The notes under the pieces are model-generated. The model did not search any database. It saw only the letters and a program-made list of their open reading frames with translations, and was not told where the DNA came from. This document shows positions 21,887 to 37,500 of a DNA stretch of 64,000 bases, piece by piece. The DNA is from Galaxea fascicularis (lineage: Eukaryota; Cnidaria; Anthozoa; Scleractinia; Euphylliidae). Each line of letters starts with the position of its first letter. Within the stretch, counting starts at the first letter, position 1. The stretch is from positions 21,343,806 through 21,407,805 of the forward strand of contig OX419337.1 in the NCBI GenBank assembly GCA_948470475.1. The letters are read 5' to 3'. The position numbers and the translations under genes are program-made.

Positions 21887-23237
21887 TTTCTTCGTTAGTG
21901 CGTTTTTGCATTTGTTTGTTTATCTATTTACTACTTTACTTATATTTTATTTTCCCGTGAAAACTTGCTTTAAATTAGACTTGACTAACAGATCAAACAC
22001 TTTGTGCCTGCGGTGGAATTGCCTTCCAACCTACTTGTTAGCTAGTCTAATTTTTGTTTGTAGCTGTATCATTTCATAAAGCTGGTTCAATACACCGCAT
22101 GACGAATATTAGGTGTTATTGTTTCGGCTTTTGTGTATAGAATTCCATGCTGGCTTTCTCTCTGTGGAAGCTAAACTCATTAAACCACACGTCTCAAACC
22201 CTTTGCCTGCACAAATTATAAGTATGTTATTCACTCTGATCCAAGCTGTGGGTAGCGGTTGTTGACTGAAACATTCGAGAGTTTTTTTCTGTCTTGGCCG
22301 GGTCAAAAAGGAAACGAGGAAGAATACCGAAAGTTGGCAAGAGGACAAGGAACATACTTATTCAGCACTTGTTTATTTGTATGGCTTCACGTGAGAAATT
22401 TCATCCATAGACTGTCGTGAAAAGTAAACTGAGTACATAGATTCACAGGAAGAGAAGGATTGTCTGAATTCAAATATTTAATTGTTTCAAATGTTGTTTT
22501 AACGAAACAATCGCTACTTTAAACCAAATCTACAAGCGCGAAACCTGTCTCAATTCCTTCGAAGCTTTAAACTTTATGTACGTTTCTGATTTCTGATTAT
22601 ATGAATAAATAGGGCGTTTAAACGTGACATTTAAGTGAAAGCTGCCGAGTAGTTCAGCATCTTGCAAAGCAAGATTTGATGCTTCTTCTCTTTAGATTAA
22701 TTATCAATAACAGGTTTCCGACCGTGCAAAAGGAATCAGTGAATCATGTGAACATTTGTTAAGAGTGAGTCACTGAAATTTCAAATGAAAAGTGTCATTT
22801 TGACTACTTAATGTACGACCATCAATTGAAAGCTCTAAATCTTCATTTCGAAATGCCAATGACGAAGTGAAACACCCCAGTGTTACTTTACTGAGGATAC
22901 CCTCAGTGTGAACAGCGTGCTTCGGTTTTCAAGCCCCCAGAACAAAATCATAATTAGTCATTGCTTTAACATTCTGGAAGTTACTCCCATTGCTGTGGTT
23001 TCATACCTTCCAGTCCCGGAAACACAGCTTCGCTGTATCACTTACTGGTGGGCAATAACACGATTTTGTACTTCAAACTAAGTCGTCACATTAACGATAG
23101 AGAGATTCAGAAAAATACTTTTTCCTCGGGATTTTTGTTTGTAAGAAGACAAATCTGACAGACGTTTTTAGGTGTAACATGTTTGTAATTCAAACCACGC
23201 GTTGATTTGTTATACAGGAAAAGGGAGGCCAGTTCTT

Positions 23238-24606
23238 ATGGCATTGTCGCTTCCAACGACAAACCTGTTCGTATCGTTTATTGCACTTTCATGGCTGTGT
23301 GGAATTTCTTGTGCATCGACGAACGTCCCATCAACCGCTTACATTGGTAAGGAATATTTCATTTTCTTTTTCTTTTACAACATTAATCGTAGTTTATACT
23401 TGAATTATAGAAGAGGAGACTCCCAGTTAAAAATTGTTCGTTTAGGAAAACTTTGGCCATGTTTACTGTTTTGTGAAAGCGTAGCGCTTAGAACCACTAT
23501 GCTGATTCTCTAACTTTGAATTTAGATTTCAATACGTTCTTCTAAATTATGTAAAACAACCATGGTTATCGACATTTTACAGCATTGTATGGATAGAACA
23601 CCTTTACCAGTCATGTTATTTGTAAAATCTTTTGACGTAAAGTTTGTCAACAGATTGCGTTTGAATTTTCAACGAAATCCTTTTTAAGGAAGATGAAAAA
23701 TGCGATGAAAGGACTCAGTTTTGGCTTTTTAGTGACGAAGTTTATGAAATTCATCACCTGCAAGTCTCTGCATGTGGTTTAAAGTTTAATCATAATTGGC
23801 TATAAAAATTTCGGCTCATAACTTAGCGTTTAATTACAATTGATAGCCTCAGTCCTGTATTCTATACGGAGAAGCAGAACCTTTCTGGAGAGTCAGCCTT
23901 TTGGAATCTTTAACTCTCGCAAGCCAGGAAGTAATTAGTACAGTTTAAACCTTTGGCAGCAAAATCAAAATTCATACAACTAGGATTCTTACGAATTCTA
24001 ATTGTTTTTTTTTTTTATAAATATAATTACGCTAAGTTTCAAATGAGAAAGAAAAATATCTTTATAATGTCCTCAATTGTGTATATTTTTTACCATAATC
24101 GAGTTTCAATAGTTACCTAATAATGTCTCAATGGAATTTCGGAGCACAGAACAATAAAAAGGAATTTGGCTCCATAAATTTAATTTACCATGTTATGACA
24201 TTAATGTGTCAGGTTCTTAGCGTGATCTTCTATAGAATTAGAAGGTGTTGTAAATTTGTGGTCAGACGTATTCTTAGGCTCCGGGGGTTTATTCAGACTT
24301 CACATTTGTAAGTGGTGCCTTAATTGTTCATTGTTCATGACAACTGTCAATTGCTTATGTTTCTACCATTGGAACAGGAAAATGGATGCACACAAGCATT
24401 CGAAAAAAAACGGGTTAACCTATTAGCACCTTTGGGTGCAGAAAGAGGACTCCGACAAAATGTTTTTATCTCCTATAAAAGCGATGGCCACCATGATATT
24501 AATGAAGTAATTTTAGCTTTTTGTAATGTTTCAATCTCTTTTAAGACAATATTGACGGTTTTCAGTCAGGGTTTCGAGAAATGTCCACCTCAGGCCTGAG
24601 TTTTCG

Positions 24607-24647
<41 letters not shown>

Positions 24648-27600
24648 AAGCTTTGTTTTACCACGCCAAGCCTCGCAGGCGAAACCGTGGGGGCGAGGCT
24701 TGGCGTGGTAAAACAAAGCTTTTTTGGTCTCCGGGGACAATATGGCCGCCGTGTGACAAGGGCGAATTAGGCTCAACCAATAGTTTTCTTTTGTTTCAAT
24801 TTATTACAGCCATGTTATCAAAGCACAACAGCAGCCAAGAGTTCAACGCTTTTCAACTTGCCATCAGGCATTTGAATTCGAATAAGAGTGTGCTACCCAA
24901 AACAACAATTAGGTATTTTGAAGGTCAAGTGGACAAAGACAACTTACTTGCTTACGGTAAGAGTGGGTGCTGATTTTTCCATGTGGACACTTCCTTTAAA
25001 TATGTTGACGCCCTATTTATTTTTAAGGTGACTAAGTTAACAGAAGAGCTCAAACGTTTAGTGAACAATGATCGTCTACACTCATCTAGGAAGTGCATTT
25101 ACGTAACGTAAACCGTAGGCTTGTCCTGAAACTTCCCTTTACAATGCCAATACATTTTTAAGCAGACGAGTGAGGAGAATAGACAGATTTATCAGTCAGA
25201 GAGGGTTATCTTGATTTAATCTCAAATTCTCTTAACTAATGCACAATTCAAGGAACTGTATGATGGCTAAAGGGTTAACGATATGACTTACCATGTAGCT
25301 ACAGAATGTTAGCCGATCATAAGGCTTGAGAACCTTGTATGAACCAAAAGGGCGAGCTCTTCTGGTATGGATCTTTGCTCAAATTATCAATACAACGAGT
25401 TTTGAAAACATGCCTAATTTTGTCCGGGTTGATTGACATTAAAGCAAGGCATCAATCACACAATAAGTTTAGCTCGCCTTCATACAACCTTGGTTTACCC
25501 GTTGCTAAGGTAGAACAAATTAGAGACCAGGACATATCATTATAATTACTATTAATTACAACAGGTAAACAGTCACTCATGTGACTATCAGCCATACTGA
25601 TTTACTGAAACAAAGGAAGCTATTTGCATAAAAATATAATGTAATTTCCAGAGGTTTGATTTGGGGTCGCCACATGGCCGCCGTGATGTTAGTGAAAACA
25701 CGCTATATTAACTATTCATACAGTTATCAGAGACACGTACGGCCAGGTGAAATCTATTTGTTAAGCTCTTGGTCACATTTAATGCTATCTTGTTGCAGCC
25801 TTAAACATCTCGCAGCTGAACGTGATTTCTCTTCTTTTGGAATCTCAACCTTCGGCTACTCATGAGGCCTTGAGTTCTTTGCTAAGAATTCCCTTGGTAA
25901 CCACACATATCGGTTCCAGTCTCCCTAGCCGTGCTAAACAGTTCGCCTATGCCGTAAGGCTAGGACCAAGTCCCACCGAGATAACCACAGCAGCACTTAG
26001 CATTATTCATCATTACAAATGGACAAGTATTCTTGTTTTATATGATGGTAAGCTGGTTAGAATTCATATTAGGACTTTATGTCCGCCATTGATTCTTACA
26101 ATCCTACTATAACCGTACGATGTGCCATGTACACGGATCAAAGTTAAATTTTTGGGATTTTTGTGATTTCTTGGTGCCGAGTTTCAGAAGGCGATCTATT
26201 TAAATTTTTAAATTGCTAAATAAGGTTCAACTGTACGAGGCAAAATGTCGCGCGCAACTTTGCTACGATTGTCGTAAGATTTTCAATCATCGGCTACGAC
26301 AAATTTTAGGCTGCGTGCGTATGTGATCGTATGTCACGGAGAAGTTGCAATAGAATTCAGGCGGCATGACTTTGTGCTACACCGTATCGTATACATCAAG
26401 AAGACAATCGTACCGTGTAAATTGGTATTTTTTGGAAATCGGCCTCAATAATGTTGTGCACGTTAAATTTGAGACTTTCAAAGCAGAAAGCGTATAAAAG
26501 GAAACACAAAAAGTGAATAGTCCTTAACATGTATGTCTCCAAATGTCCGCAGTAATGAACACAGAGTTACGTTTAATTTGGTCGGTTAAAATCCCTTACT
26601 TGATCTCCATGACTGATGATGTAGATGTCAGTCAGTAGGTCAGAACTAACATCATCACCCAAGGGGGTATCATTGCCGCTGTTAAACAGCTACTTTAATA
26701 AAGGAAGTATAAGAAAAATGCCATTTGAGCAGGTCTTTGTTGACTGCTAAGGCTTATCGGCAATTTCTTTTTGTTTCAGTCAGATGGCGGCATCTGGCTC
26801 ATGATTTCATCTCACAACTGCTGCCAAACATGAAAGTATTCAAAACTGCTCTTGAGTTGGATCACCATGACAACGCTAACGAACTGAGCAAAGAAACCAA
26901 ACAGAAACTCGCAGGATTCAGCGATGTGTCCACTGAGGTGTTTGTGCTTTTCATGGAAAGTTCTTTGGTCGAGAGCATTATCAACCATGTAAGTGAAAAC
27001 AAAAATTGCCATTTATAGCGTTTCTTTTTTAGGGAAGCATTAGGATTGGTTGACTGTGTTTGAAGTTTTTTTTTTCCATTGCTTTATTTGTTCGGTAGTT
27101 TATGTGAATAGAGGTCTAATGGAAAGAGCTTTTCTGGAATTGCTATTATTTTATTACTTTCATTATTATTGTTATCATTATCTTCATCCACATCATCATC
27201 ATCATCATCACCATCATCATCATTATAATGTCATTATTGTTATTATTATCAATTAGATTTTTTTTAATGGTTTCCTCAGTCGAGTGATTATGATATAATA
27301 ACTTTTTTTAATAAATCATTTTATATTTTATTATATAAGTTGTTTTTCTTAATTTAGGTGCACTGCTCATGTTCATTGAAGATAGAAAAACCCCATCACT
27401 GGCTGCTGGCAGATACGGTTAGTGAATGTTGACCTGTAGCACAAGAAACGTGATACAATAAGAAAAATAAAAGTAATTAAAGAAAAGAAACGTGATAAAC
27501 ATGCACAGAGCATCATGAAAGGACATTTTGTTAAAAGCCGTCTCGAAAAAGTTGACATAGAGAGTGTGATTTGTACAAACCTTGAACGACATTTTTCAAC

Positions 27601-30600
27601 AAGAAATGTCCGAACTGAAACTTGAACTGAAACTCTGACTAGCAAACGCAAATAAGATGTTCTGTTTTCCTAATTACAATTTACGACCTTTCTGAATAAT
27701 GACATTTCTCTGATTATGCCCGTTTGTTGCTATCACCATAGGTTTTATTTTACATCTAATTTTTACATGTAGACATTTTGATAGATTTTTTTAGGTTATA
27801 AATGTAAGATTTTAAAAAGTTTTCAAAGTGATTTTGGTTTACTCTTTTCGAAGAGCAATAGTAAAACTAAAATGACAGTTGTCGTTCAGTGAATTAACGT
27901 TTTGGATTTTCATCCTCTTTCATTTTAACAACAGCAACGACTACCGACCAATTATTTGCCACAAATATAAAATACATGAAAACAGCTTTAAGAAAATAAC
28001 TTAATTAGGCAAAAAAAAAAACTGGTCTAAACGAGCTGAGTCGTTACATTATTCTTTAGAAGAATGTGTTATAATAACTTTAGTTAATTTGCTTATCAAC
28101 TCAGGTATCTTCGTCCTACATGAGAGTCCAATCATCGCAAGTTGTCATTGGGTTTCACCCACATAATCCAAACAGTCACGTGATGCAACGGTTTATGGCT
28201 GAGTTGCCATCAGAGGAAATTAAGGTCTCGTTTAAAGCTGGAAAGAAACGTTACCTAAAACATTCTGTATGTGGCGTTAGTATTTACCACACAAGTGAAT
28301 AGTGCTTTTCGCGCGTTCTGATTGGTTAACTCGGTGGTAATTAGCAAAGTGCTATTCGCCTCCACTTTGGTGAATAATTATTAATCATTAATTAGCTTTG
28401 ACACTCTCTTACTGTGAAATTCAGTTGTCACGTAACCTACGATGATTAACGTGACGTGACAATATATACCGGTACGTAGCTAGAATTTCGAAAGCCCTGA
28501 ATTGCAATAGCCAAAAGCCTCTTGTGTTCTTACTCTAAGTAAGTTCTTTGTCCTCGTTCGCGCTTGTATCCCTTTGCTGAGACATTTTGTTACGTAACGT
28601 CGATCACTGGCCTCCTCGAACTAAGTGCTACAGGTCGAATACAAATGGCGAAGAATTGAGTACAACAGGATCAAGATACAACTTCTTCACTTCTATCACA
28701 ACTCCTTTTTTTCAATCTGTGAATTTCTTCTTCAATCTGTTAACGAGTCTCTCACTTCACGTTAAGAATAATTATAAGTTTAGACGAGTTGATCTGCTTT
28801 TTTGAAGGACTCCCCGTTTCTTATATATGATGCCGTGTGGACAGTGGCGCATGCGCTGCACTCTATGATTTCAACTGGAAAATGGAAGAACAGCTCAGGG
28901 GATGGATTGCATCTCTCACCAAACGGCATGGATCTGCTGGAACATTTGAAGCAGGTAAGTAAGCTGGCTATAAGCGATGATTACACTTTGCATCATGCAG
29001 GTTTTTCTTGCTCTGTATTTAATTACCGGCATTTCCCAGTTAATGCAAGACTTTGCCGAAATGGCATGGTTGCTGAGGGTAAGAAAGTGAAAAGCGCTAA
29101 TGGAAATGTAGAGTAAGCTGCTGTAGTGGATGATTTCTGCGAGTTAGGGATGCTGTTATTCGTGCATGTAGAGTTTTCACTGTTTACCCTTCCACCCGCA
29201 AGATCTGATTATTAATTCTCCTTTCTAGCTGCTATACGGCTCCTTGTACATTAGTTAAGAGAATTAAGAGTTTTTTCAAGATAACACCCTCTGGCTGATA
29301 CGTTTGTTTATTCTCATCACCAGTCAGCTGGACAGTGTATTGATATTATCAGGAGAAGTTATATGCTCATCACATCTGGGAGTTAACAGGGTTTTAATTA
29401 AAGAAAATCTCAGCCTTTTATAAAATCCACATGCCAATTGCAAGTTGTATTGACGCTTTCAGGTACTTTCTTGAAAGCCATTTAATTCTATAACACAGCT
29501 TTTAATCTTCTGGGCGTTTAAAAGAGTGGTTTGCTTTTTTTACTGTTGTTGTTATGGTTAAGCTAACTTGCGTTAGAAGCGGCAACTCCGTACATTTCTC
29601 ATTTCTTTTGAGATCAAAGTTTAACCCTCCTTCCCTTTTCATTCAATCACGTATTTTTTTCTGCGTGGACAATTTTCAAATTTCAGGTTGAACTACGAGG
29701 AACAACGGGCCATATTCAGTTTAATCAATCAGGTAACAGGATCAACAGTCAGCTGGATATCGCGAATCTACAGAATAACAACTTTGTGACGGTGTGTATT
29801 TTGCACTACGACTTAACACTTTTGAACGAATGGCTCATCTTGTTTATTTTACTGCTGTTATTTTCACAATTATGTCCTTCCCTTTCTTTGAAGGGATTAC
29901 GTCAACAAATTTCAGTCGATTCAGCAGGCCACTGGAGATTTATCAATCATTAAAACTACGCAGGAGCCCATCACTAGGAGCGTACAACTGCCGTATATTC
30001 CTGTCACGGCGTTTTCACAGACCCATCTATTTTTAGATTGAGTTTTTTTCATATACGGGACTCCCTCAGGAGACCCATTCTGTCGTGCAAAACTTTTCCT
30101 CGACCTTTCTTTTGTTTTTAAGTTTCTCTGCGAAGGTAAGTAGACTTTAGAACGAAAGAAAGGTGACGATGATGCGGTATCACGTGCACCGGAACTGCCT
30201 TTTTTTCACGTAAAAGATAGGCCGGAAAAATATCGCTCTGTAAAAATGCCGTGACATGGGCTTAGTATTGGAGTTGTAGGCTCCTAGTGATGGGCTCCTG
30301 AATTACGCTACCACTTGTGTAGTGAAAGGATATTAAACAAGTGTCATTGGCCATGGACGGTCACTGGATGGAAATGGCTTGCAACTTGAAGAAAAGATTG
30401 GCTAATGTTTTCAAGTTTAATTTTCCTCGTTTCTAGTAAACACCGTTATAAACTGACGTTTCAAGAACCTACTTGATGCTTTTCCATAGTATTTCCAAAT
30501 TTGTTCAGATCAATGTCAGTGTCTGCAGGGGGGGGGGAAGGCATCTGCGTACACACCCCTCCCCTAACCCAACAAGTTATAATAAGTTAATAAGTTAGGG

Positions 30601-33600
30601 CAGGGGGAGGTGCGCAGAGGCCCAAATATGGGCATTGATCCTGCTGAACTTTGTTTTGATGTAACGAGAGTTTTGAGCCTGATGACATGAAAACACCCCC
30701 TGAATATCGCTTTTAAGTTTACACTAATGATCAACAGATCAAGGTGTTATCGTTAGTTTAGGTGCTTCAAGTCTCTTCTCTAGTTAAAAAAAAAAAAGCA
30801 AAGAGAGTGCATGAATTTTAATAGATTGGCCAGTGGAGTCCTTCTCAGAACAAACTTCACTTCTTAAGCTCACTGCAGCAGAACAAACCAACATCTGGGA
30901 TAATTCCGCTGGACAAACTAAACAGAAGACTCAAGGTTGTCGTTGTTAAGGTAGGAGGTCATGATGATTTTGAACAGATTGGCTTAACTCAATGAAAACA
31001 AAAATCCACAAAGACTTCATTTTTATGAATGGTTAATCCTCACATTTAGAGTTCCCGAAAGTTTCAAGTGACTTGTTTTACAGAATTTACGTATCATCGC
31101 TGAATTAAAGTGTCGCGAAATAAAGACATTTTAAAATCGCTAAATTAACGTATCGCCAAAATTTCACGTTTCATTTTGTTCTTCGCCACAGGATGCTCCA
31201 TTTGTGATGATAAATAAAGACGGAGAATTAGAAGGCTATAGCATTGATCTCATTGCAAAAATTGCGGAGATGCTTTCGTTCAGATATGAGGTTTATCTAA
31301 GTCCAGATGGACTCTACGGTGGTTGGAATGAAAAGACAGGCTTCACTGGAATCGTTGGAGAGATCACCAAGAGCGTGAGCATTAAATACGTATACGCCCT
31401 GGCTAAAGCTCCTTTTAAACGTTACAACATTGGGTAATATGGGTAAATCTACGTACAGATTCTCGAGCCCAAAAATTTGGGAATCTATACCCCTCAGAAT
31501 TAAAAGTCTGCCCTACAACACTTTTAAGAATGAGTATAAATGCTATCTTTTGTATAATCAAACATGATTTTGTTGTTGCTGCTGTTAATTAATTTGATTT
31601 TGCTGACTGTGTTTTATTTTGCTGTTTCCATGTCTTTCTTTCTTTCATTTCTTTCTTCTTTTTTATGAAAACATAAATAGAACGTACATGTATGTAGTGT
31701 AACCTAATTGAATATCTAATGTCTTATGCTGTCATTTACTTGGCCATGGAGGTGTCCAACCAGAAAGCTTTCGCTACTTTGGGCACCGCTCACATATTAA
31801 TTTATTTCTTAATAGCTTCATTTTATTTTATGCTTTATTATTGTCACTTCTGTAACTCATAAATTGTATTTAAATGCCCTTTATAGTGTAAATAAATATT
31901 CGATTGATCGATTGATTGATTGATTGTGCAAGAGGGTGGTAAAGAGGGGGGGGGAGGGGGCGTCTAGATCACGTTTCACGAAAAATAAACTGTTCCTTTC
32001 ACGGTTCACGGAAAATCTGAATTTTGGAAAGTCGCGTTTCACGGCTACTATGGAAATCACGATTCACGAGTGAAAAAATAGCTATTTCACATTTCACAGG
32101 AATAAAAAGAGCCGATCACGAGTGACGAAAATACCCTTACACATCTAACACATAATACATCTAACATTCGTTATATAATGATGTTAGACGCGCGGCTAAA
32201 CGTCATTTAATTAACATTGTCAGAAGTGAGCCAAAATGTTTGATCGATGCCATAACATTCATTCAATAAAAAATCATCATCTAACGTGGGTTGTATACCG
32301 ATGTTAGAACGTTTTGCCAGGATTTGAACTTAAAAACTACATTGGTATAACATACCTAATATATATATTTAGGCAAACCTAAAAGCGGAGCTCCACAGTT
32401 AATTCCTTAATTATTTACAGATAAACTAATATGGCAATGCCACAGGACTCAAGCCATGACTCCAGTAAAGACTTCTTTATATTGTGATTATATAGATATA
32501 TTTTTAACTGTATTGCTGCAGACCCAAAGCCACCATTCAATCAAGTGCAAACGTAGATTTTCGAAATATCATCGGCCTTTGGGGCTCAGGAACTATATGA
32601 TTCCGATGAGCAAAAACGATTAACAAACTTTTCTTCATCAAAGCTTAATTACATCTGATTACATTTCAATACAAGTTGTAAAAACACTACACTAGGTTAA
32701 CACTTCTAGTGTCCCACTATTAAATCCAACTTCACAACCGGTTATGTCGTTTGGGTAAGCGTCACAAATTCTAACATGCATCGGTGACATTTTAATCTAT
32801 GAAAGCAAAACATTTTACAACAAAAGTGCGATAAAACCCCAAAGTGAGCACTCTTCGGCACCGCCCATAAAAGAACAAAAGTACTTTGCTCGCCTTGTTT
32901 TGAACATTTGATGGTGTCATTCTTGTGATCTATTACAGTAAAGACGATAGAAAGTGCCGTCGATGTCCTTTTTGTAATAACATCGAAAAACGTTGAGCGA
33001 AATCGACTTTACTTTTCCTCGAGAAAAGTGAATGCGACAGACTGATCGAGCATGTTATTTTAGCCATGAATCATGAACTCAGGTAATCAACTGCAATTAT
33101 CTAGTGATGTTGAGAATAGTTTTATTCTTGACTTCGATCAATTACAAATATTGCAAACAACAAATTAAACCTTGACTACAAGTCTTGGGGGGTATTTTTG
33201 ACATCACTGTTATGATAACATCTGATTCGGGATTTCTGGAAAACATTTTTCAGCCGTAAACATTGAACCAAGGACGAAGTTTTTACTGCAATAGCCTTGA
33301 AAATCTGCGACTTTTTAACTAACAACGAGAATTGTTGTTGCGGGACAACATATTGCTGGCATTTCCAATGCTGCAGCTGTTAAAAATCGTGTTTACGTTT
33401 GGCAATGAGTTGTGGATTGCTCTTTGCCAGTTTCCAATAATGTCAACAAAGCGAAGCCGAGGATATAAACCATCCGAACTTCGCTTGGCTTTTCTTCAAC
33501 CAATTCTTTGCCCAAAAAATGAGCGACAGCAGGGAAAACGAAGAGTTTTAGGCTCCAAAATGAAATATTGGATCGAAAATATGCATTTGCAAAAAAGACG

Positions 33601-34494
33601 AGCATTTTTTTAGTCGAAACAGCATGAAAACAACGAAAGACAAGAAAACAAAGAACGATGCTGGCGAATGTTTCTTCGGCGTTCCTCGTAGAAATTGGAA
33701 AACTAAGACAAGTAACAAACATAACTCGTAGTCACAGAGACAAATCACCATATGTGATATAAAAGACACAACAGGAATACTAACCTGCGGACAGTTTAAG
33801 CTTAAGTCAGTCAACAATCACTCCGAACGCAAAGCTAAAGCAGAAGCCGTCATTTCACACAAAAGTATTCATTTGCTAAGCAGATACAAATCCTTAGCGG
33901 GCCTTGGAGTTTTTCACCGTCACTTTGTGTTACTTCCCATGTCTACCAAGGAAGCTTCTTCAATTAAGGATTTTTAGCGGCAAAACCGTCCAGTTTAATA
34001 CACAGCAAAAGTCAGCAATCGAAGACAGCACCTGCATGATTAAAAGCCTGCCAAACCACACGATCTTTTCTCTCGAAGATCCGTAAACGATAAAATAGCA
34101 AAGCCAGGCAATCCAATTTGCTGGTCTTAACATCCACAGGCTGATCCTCATCGGTTTAAACAAAAAAAGAACTGAGAAGTAGTCAAGGTAGGCGGCGAAA
34201 ATTGCTTACGTACAGGACAAAGATCTGTTAATCGATCCTGGCGAAAAATTCAGCCTCGTTTTGGCCTCGCTTGAGCCTGCGATCGAATTGAAAACCAGTA
34301 CCTGGTCAGCGGTCAACTTCAAAAAAAACAGCTGACCTCGACAGCTCATAACTTGAGCCCGCAATATGGTCACGTGATACTGGTCAGCGGATACGTTGTT
34401 TTGACAGGTGTCAATTGACATTGACATGGATGTCTAATATCAAAGATGTCCGCTGTAAACTAGATGGTCAGCTGGAGTATGGCCGCCATGTTAG

Positions 34495-34537
<43 letters not shown>

Positions 34538-37500
34538 GGGTATTATTAATTATTGTGCGAGGTCGTCGTCGTCGTCGGTCGCGCCCACGAGCAATACCGC
34601 TAGCCAAGATTACCATGAGAAAAGCAGTTGTCGGGTTTCTATAGGTATGGGGCTCCGCTTTGCGGCCCTTCGGGCCGCTGAAGCTCCGCTATGATTGGTT
34701 ATATAGGAAAGTTGGATGCGCAGCTAACCGCCATCTAACATTTTGAAAAAGTAGTCAAATGATTTGTTCAACGGCAGAACACTTATCGAACGAAACGTTT
34801 TGATCAAACATCAAGGGATCCTTAACGTTCTAACTTAGTTAAACCAGCAAAATGTTGTATAAAAGGTTAAAACGTTTAGCCGAAGCGATAGCAAAGAATT
34901 CTGGTAATTATTTTCCGTGGCCTTGAGTCGCAAGTTCAATATCAGCTTAGTTGTTATATAGGATACAGCTCCGAAATATTAATTTGCGTTTGAAGTGCTT
35001 TATCAAGAATGAAACCGTGGATAATCCATGCAAAGAAATTTTGAAAAGCACTTTTTAAAGTTATCTTTTAATGTGGTGGAAATACATTTGTGTATTACAT
35101 TTTCGTTCATGTGTGATCATAGATTGAACAAACGCTTTGTTCCAAGTATGACGAAAATTTGTTTTTAAAATCGACTAAAGTGAATGATAATTGCTTAGGA
35201 GCAGTAGTTACTTAAGGAAGCCCAATCGCTCTTTTCTTTTCTTTTTTTCTTTTTTTTTTATTGGGTCATATAGCGGGCTGATTTGTCCACATCACCGCTG
35301 ACTATTAACTCAGAACGACTGCAGGTGCTGGAGTTTAGCAAACCCTTCATGCAGTTTACAATGAGTCTCATCAGCAAGAGAATGGATACTAATTACCATG
35401 ACCTCACCACTTTTATGCTCCCATACTCCACTACTGTTTGGCTTGTCACGCTTGCTTGCCTTCTGTTCGTGACGGTGTTAATGTACCTGGTAAATTTCTT
35501 TAGTCCGTACGGTCACAAGTCGCGGCATAAGCGCCACGGAGAGACTGGAGAGGAGTTTGACTTCTACAACAGCTTGTGGTTCTGCCTCGCTTCCATGTTG
35601 CAACAAGGAGCTGACCACACGCCCAAATCATTTTCAGGTATGGAGGTGCACACGCGATCTTAGAACGAGCCTCAAATGCTTCACAATTTTTTTGGCTAGT
35701 TGTTATTTTTACATTATTATATGACACTTTTAAGACAAAGATGTTGGTTTTAATAGCATTTTGCGAGTTCGGAATTCTTGCGTTTCGGGCTGCCACGAGT
35801 TTGATCAGATTTCAAAATGTTATATTTTCAGGCCGTGTGCTGGCCGGATGTTTCTGGTTCTGTATTCTAATCTGGATATCAACCTACACGGCAAATTTAG
35901 CAGCATTTTTCACGGTGCGCAACAGTGAAAGACAAATTAACACGCTTGAAGATGTGGTAGAAGGTGACTATCCCATGTATATCATGCGTGACAGTGCTAT
36001 TCACCAGTTTCTTCGCTTGGCCGAGTATCACACCTACAGAAAGCTCTGGGAACGAATTAGCGTAACACAGACATTTGTGAACTCGACCGAGGAGGGTTAT
36101 GGGACAGCGAGGAGGGTGCCACATGCGGTGTTTATGGCAGAAAAACCGTCAACGGAGTATGTTGTCAAGCAAAAGCCTTGTGATCTAAGAACAGGTTTGA
36201 GGACTCAAAGCAATATGAATTCAAATGCACGAAGAAATCACAGTCTTCTAACAACTTGACCTAAATAAATAAACTTGTAATCTGTTTCTCACAACTTCGA
36301 CAGGATTTTCAATTCGTTTGTCTGTCAATTATTGATAGTTTCTCCTACTAACTAGCAAAATGAATCACTTAAATTTGCGGCGGAGTGATTAATTGATTAT
36401 TTGGGGATAAAACATTTTGTGGGATTGAGAAGCACTCGGTAGCTTGCTAACTCAGCACAACTGCGCATAAAGCATGAAATAAAGGGGTTAGTTTCTAAGG
36501 AAACTGTGGTGCTGCGTCGGTGAGGAAGTAGTACACAAAAATTTGTTTTTCTCAACGGAGTTGATGATGTAAATTGGCCATCGTACAGGGATTCTAAAAA
36601 TTAAGAGCTTTTAGAATCCCTGCACGGTGGTCAATTTACATTATCAACTCCGTTGATAAAATCAAATTTTTGTGTAAAGCAAGAAATGTTTGGCTTTCAG
36701 TTAAACCCCGACACTGATTGTTAAAAATATTGAATACAATCACCTTGTCAATATGATCTCATACAAAGCCTTACAATTTTCGTTATGCCCGTTGAGTTAT
36801 CGCCACCTGTGGTTTTTTACAGTTGTTTTTTTTTTTCCTTTGGCAACATCTCGCTAATAATTTTGCTATTATTATCATTGTTACTATCATCCTCATCATC
36901 ATCATTATCATAATCATCATTATCATCATCATCATCATCATCATTGTCATTATCATTGTCATTGTCATTATCTTAATCATCACCATCATCATCATCATCA
37001 TTATCATCGTCGTTATCGTTTTTGTTTTTACAGTGAATGGACTGCTTGGTGCCGGTAGTTACGGTATTGCCATGCCTAAGCACTCACCATACATCAGAAA
37101 TATCTCAGTAGCGATATTAAAGCTGCAAGAGGCCAGTATTTTGGACAGCTTATGGCGAAAGTGGTGGGAATACAAGAGTCAATGCCCTAATGAAAATACC
37201 AAAAGAGGTGAGCGGGACTGAGTGACCTGTGGTATGCCATGACGTTGCGCCCACTTAACTGTTAGAGCGCAGGCTTTGTGTTCGATGCTTAAAAAAATTT
37301 CAAACTAGTTTCTTTTTGTTTTCATTTGTCTCAGACTATTATTATTGTAAGTCACGTAGCGATGTTTTGAGTGGTGGGGAGGGCTATAGGGAAGCATGAG
37401 AGGGTACAAAGGGCATGCTTCCGCTGAAAAATTTGGAGTTTTAGTCTTCGAAAATGGATAGAAATGCGTTTAGAACTCTCGTCCTCTCAATAATAATGTG

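Larger units (their letters stand above)
15823..23237. other. Large gene-poor interval
   Basis: About 7.4 kb, strongly AT-rich. Only a SINE relic (16680-16850), a TTTTG run and a CGTT-type microsatellite stand out. The reading frames here are short (under 105 codons), unrelated to known families as far as can be judged, and lack supporting splice sites. The right end presumably includes the promoter and a 5' UTR exon of glutamate receptor gene 1. Confidence 0.5.

Noticed and set aside
24531..24973. Mirrored frames on both strands with the same peptide
   Set aside because: Created by the 72-bp-arm palindrome; only exon 2 (24810-24956) is coding.
36783..37221. Ile- and Met-rich frames
   Set aside because: Translations of the ATC/ATT microsatellite; only the last part of the plus frame is real, as receptor 1 exon 13.
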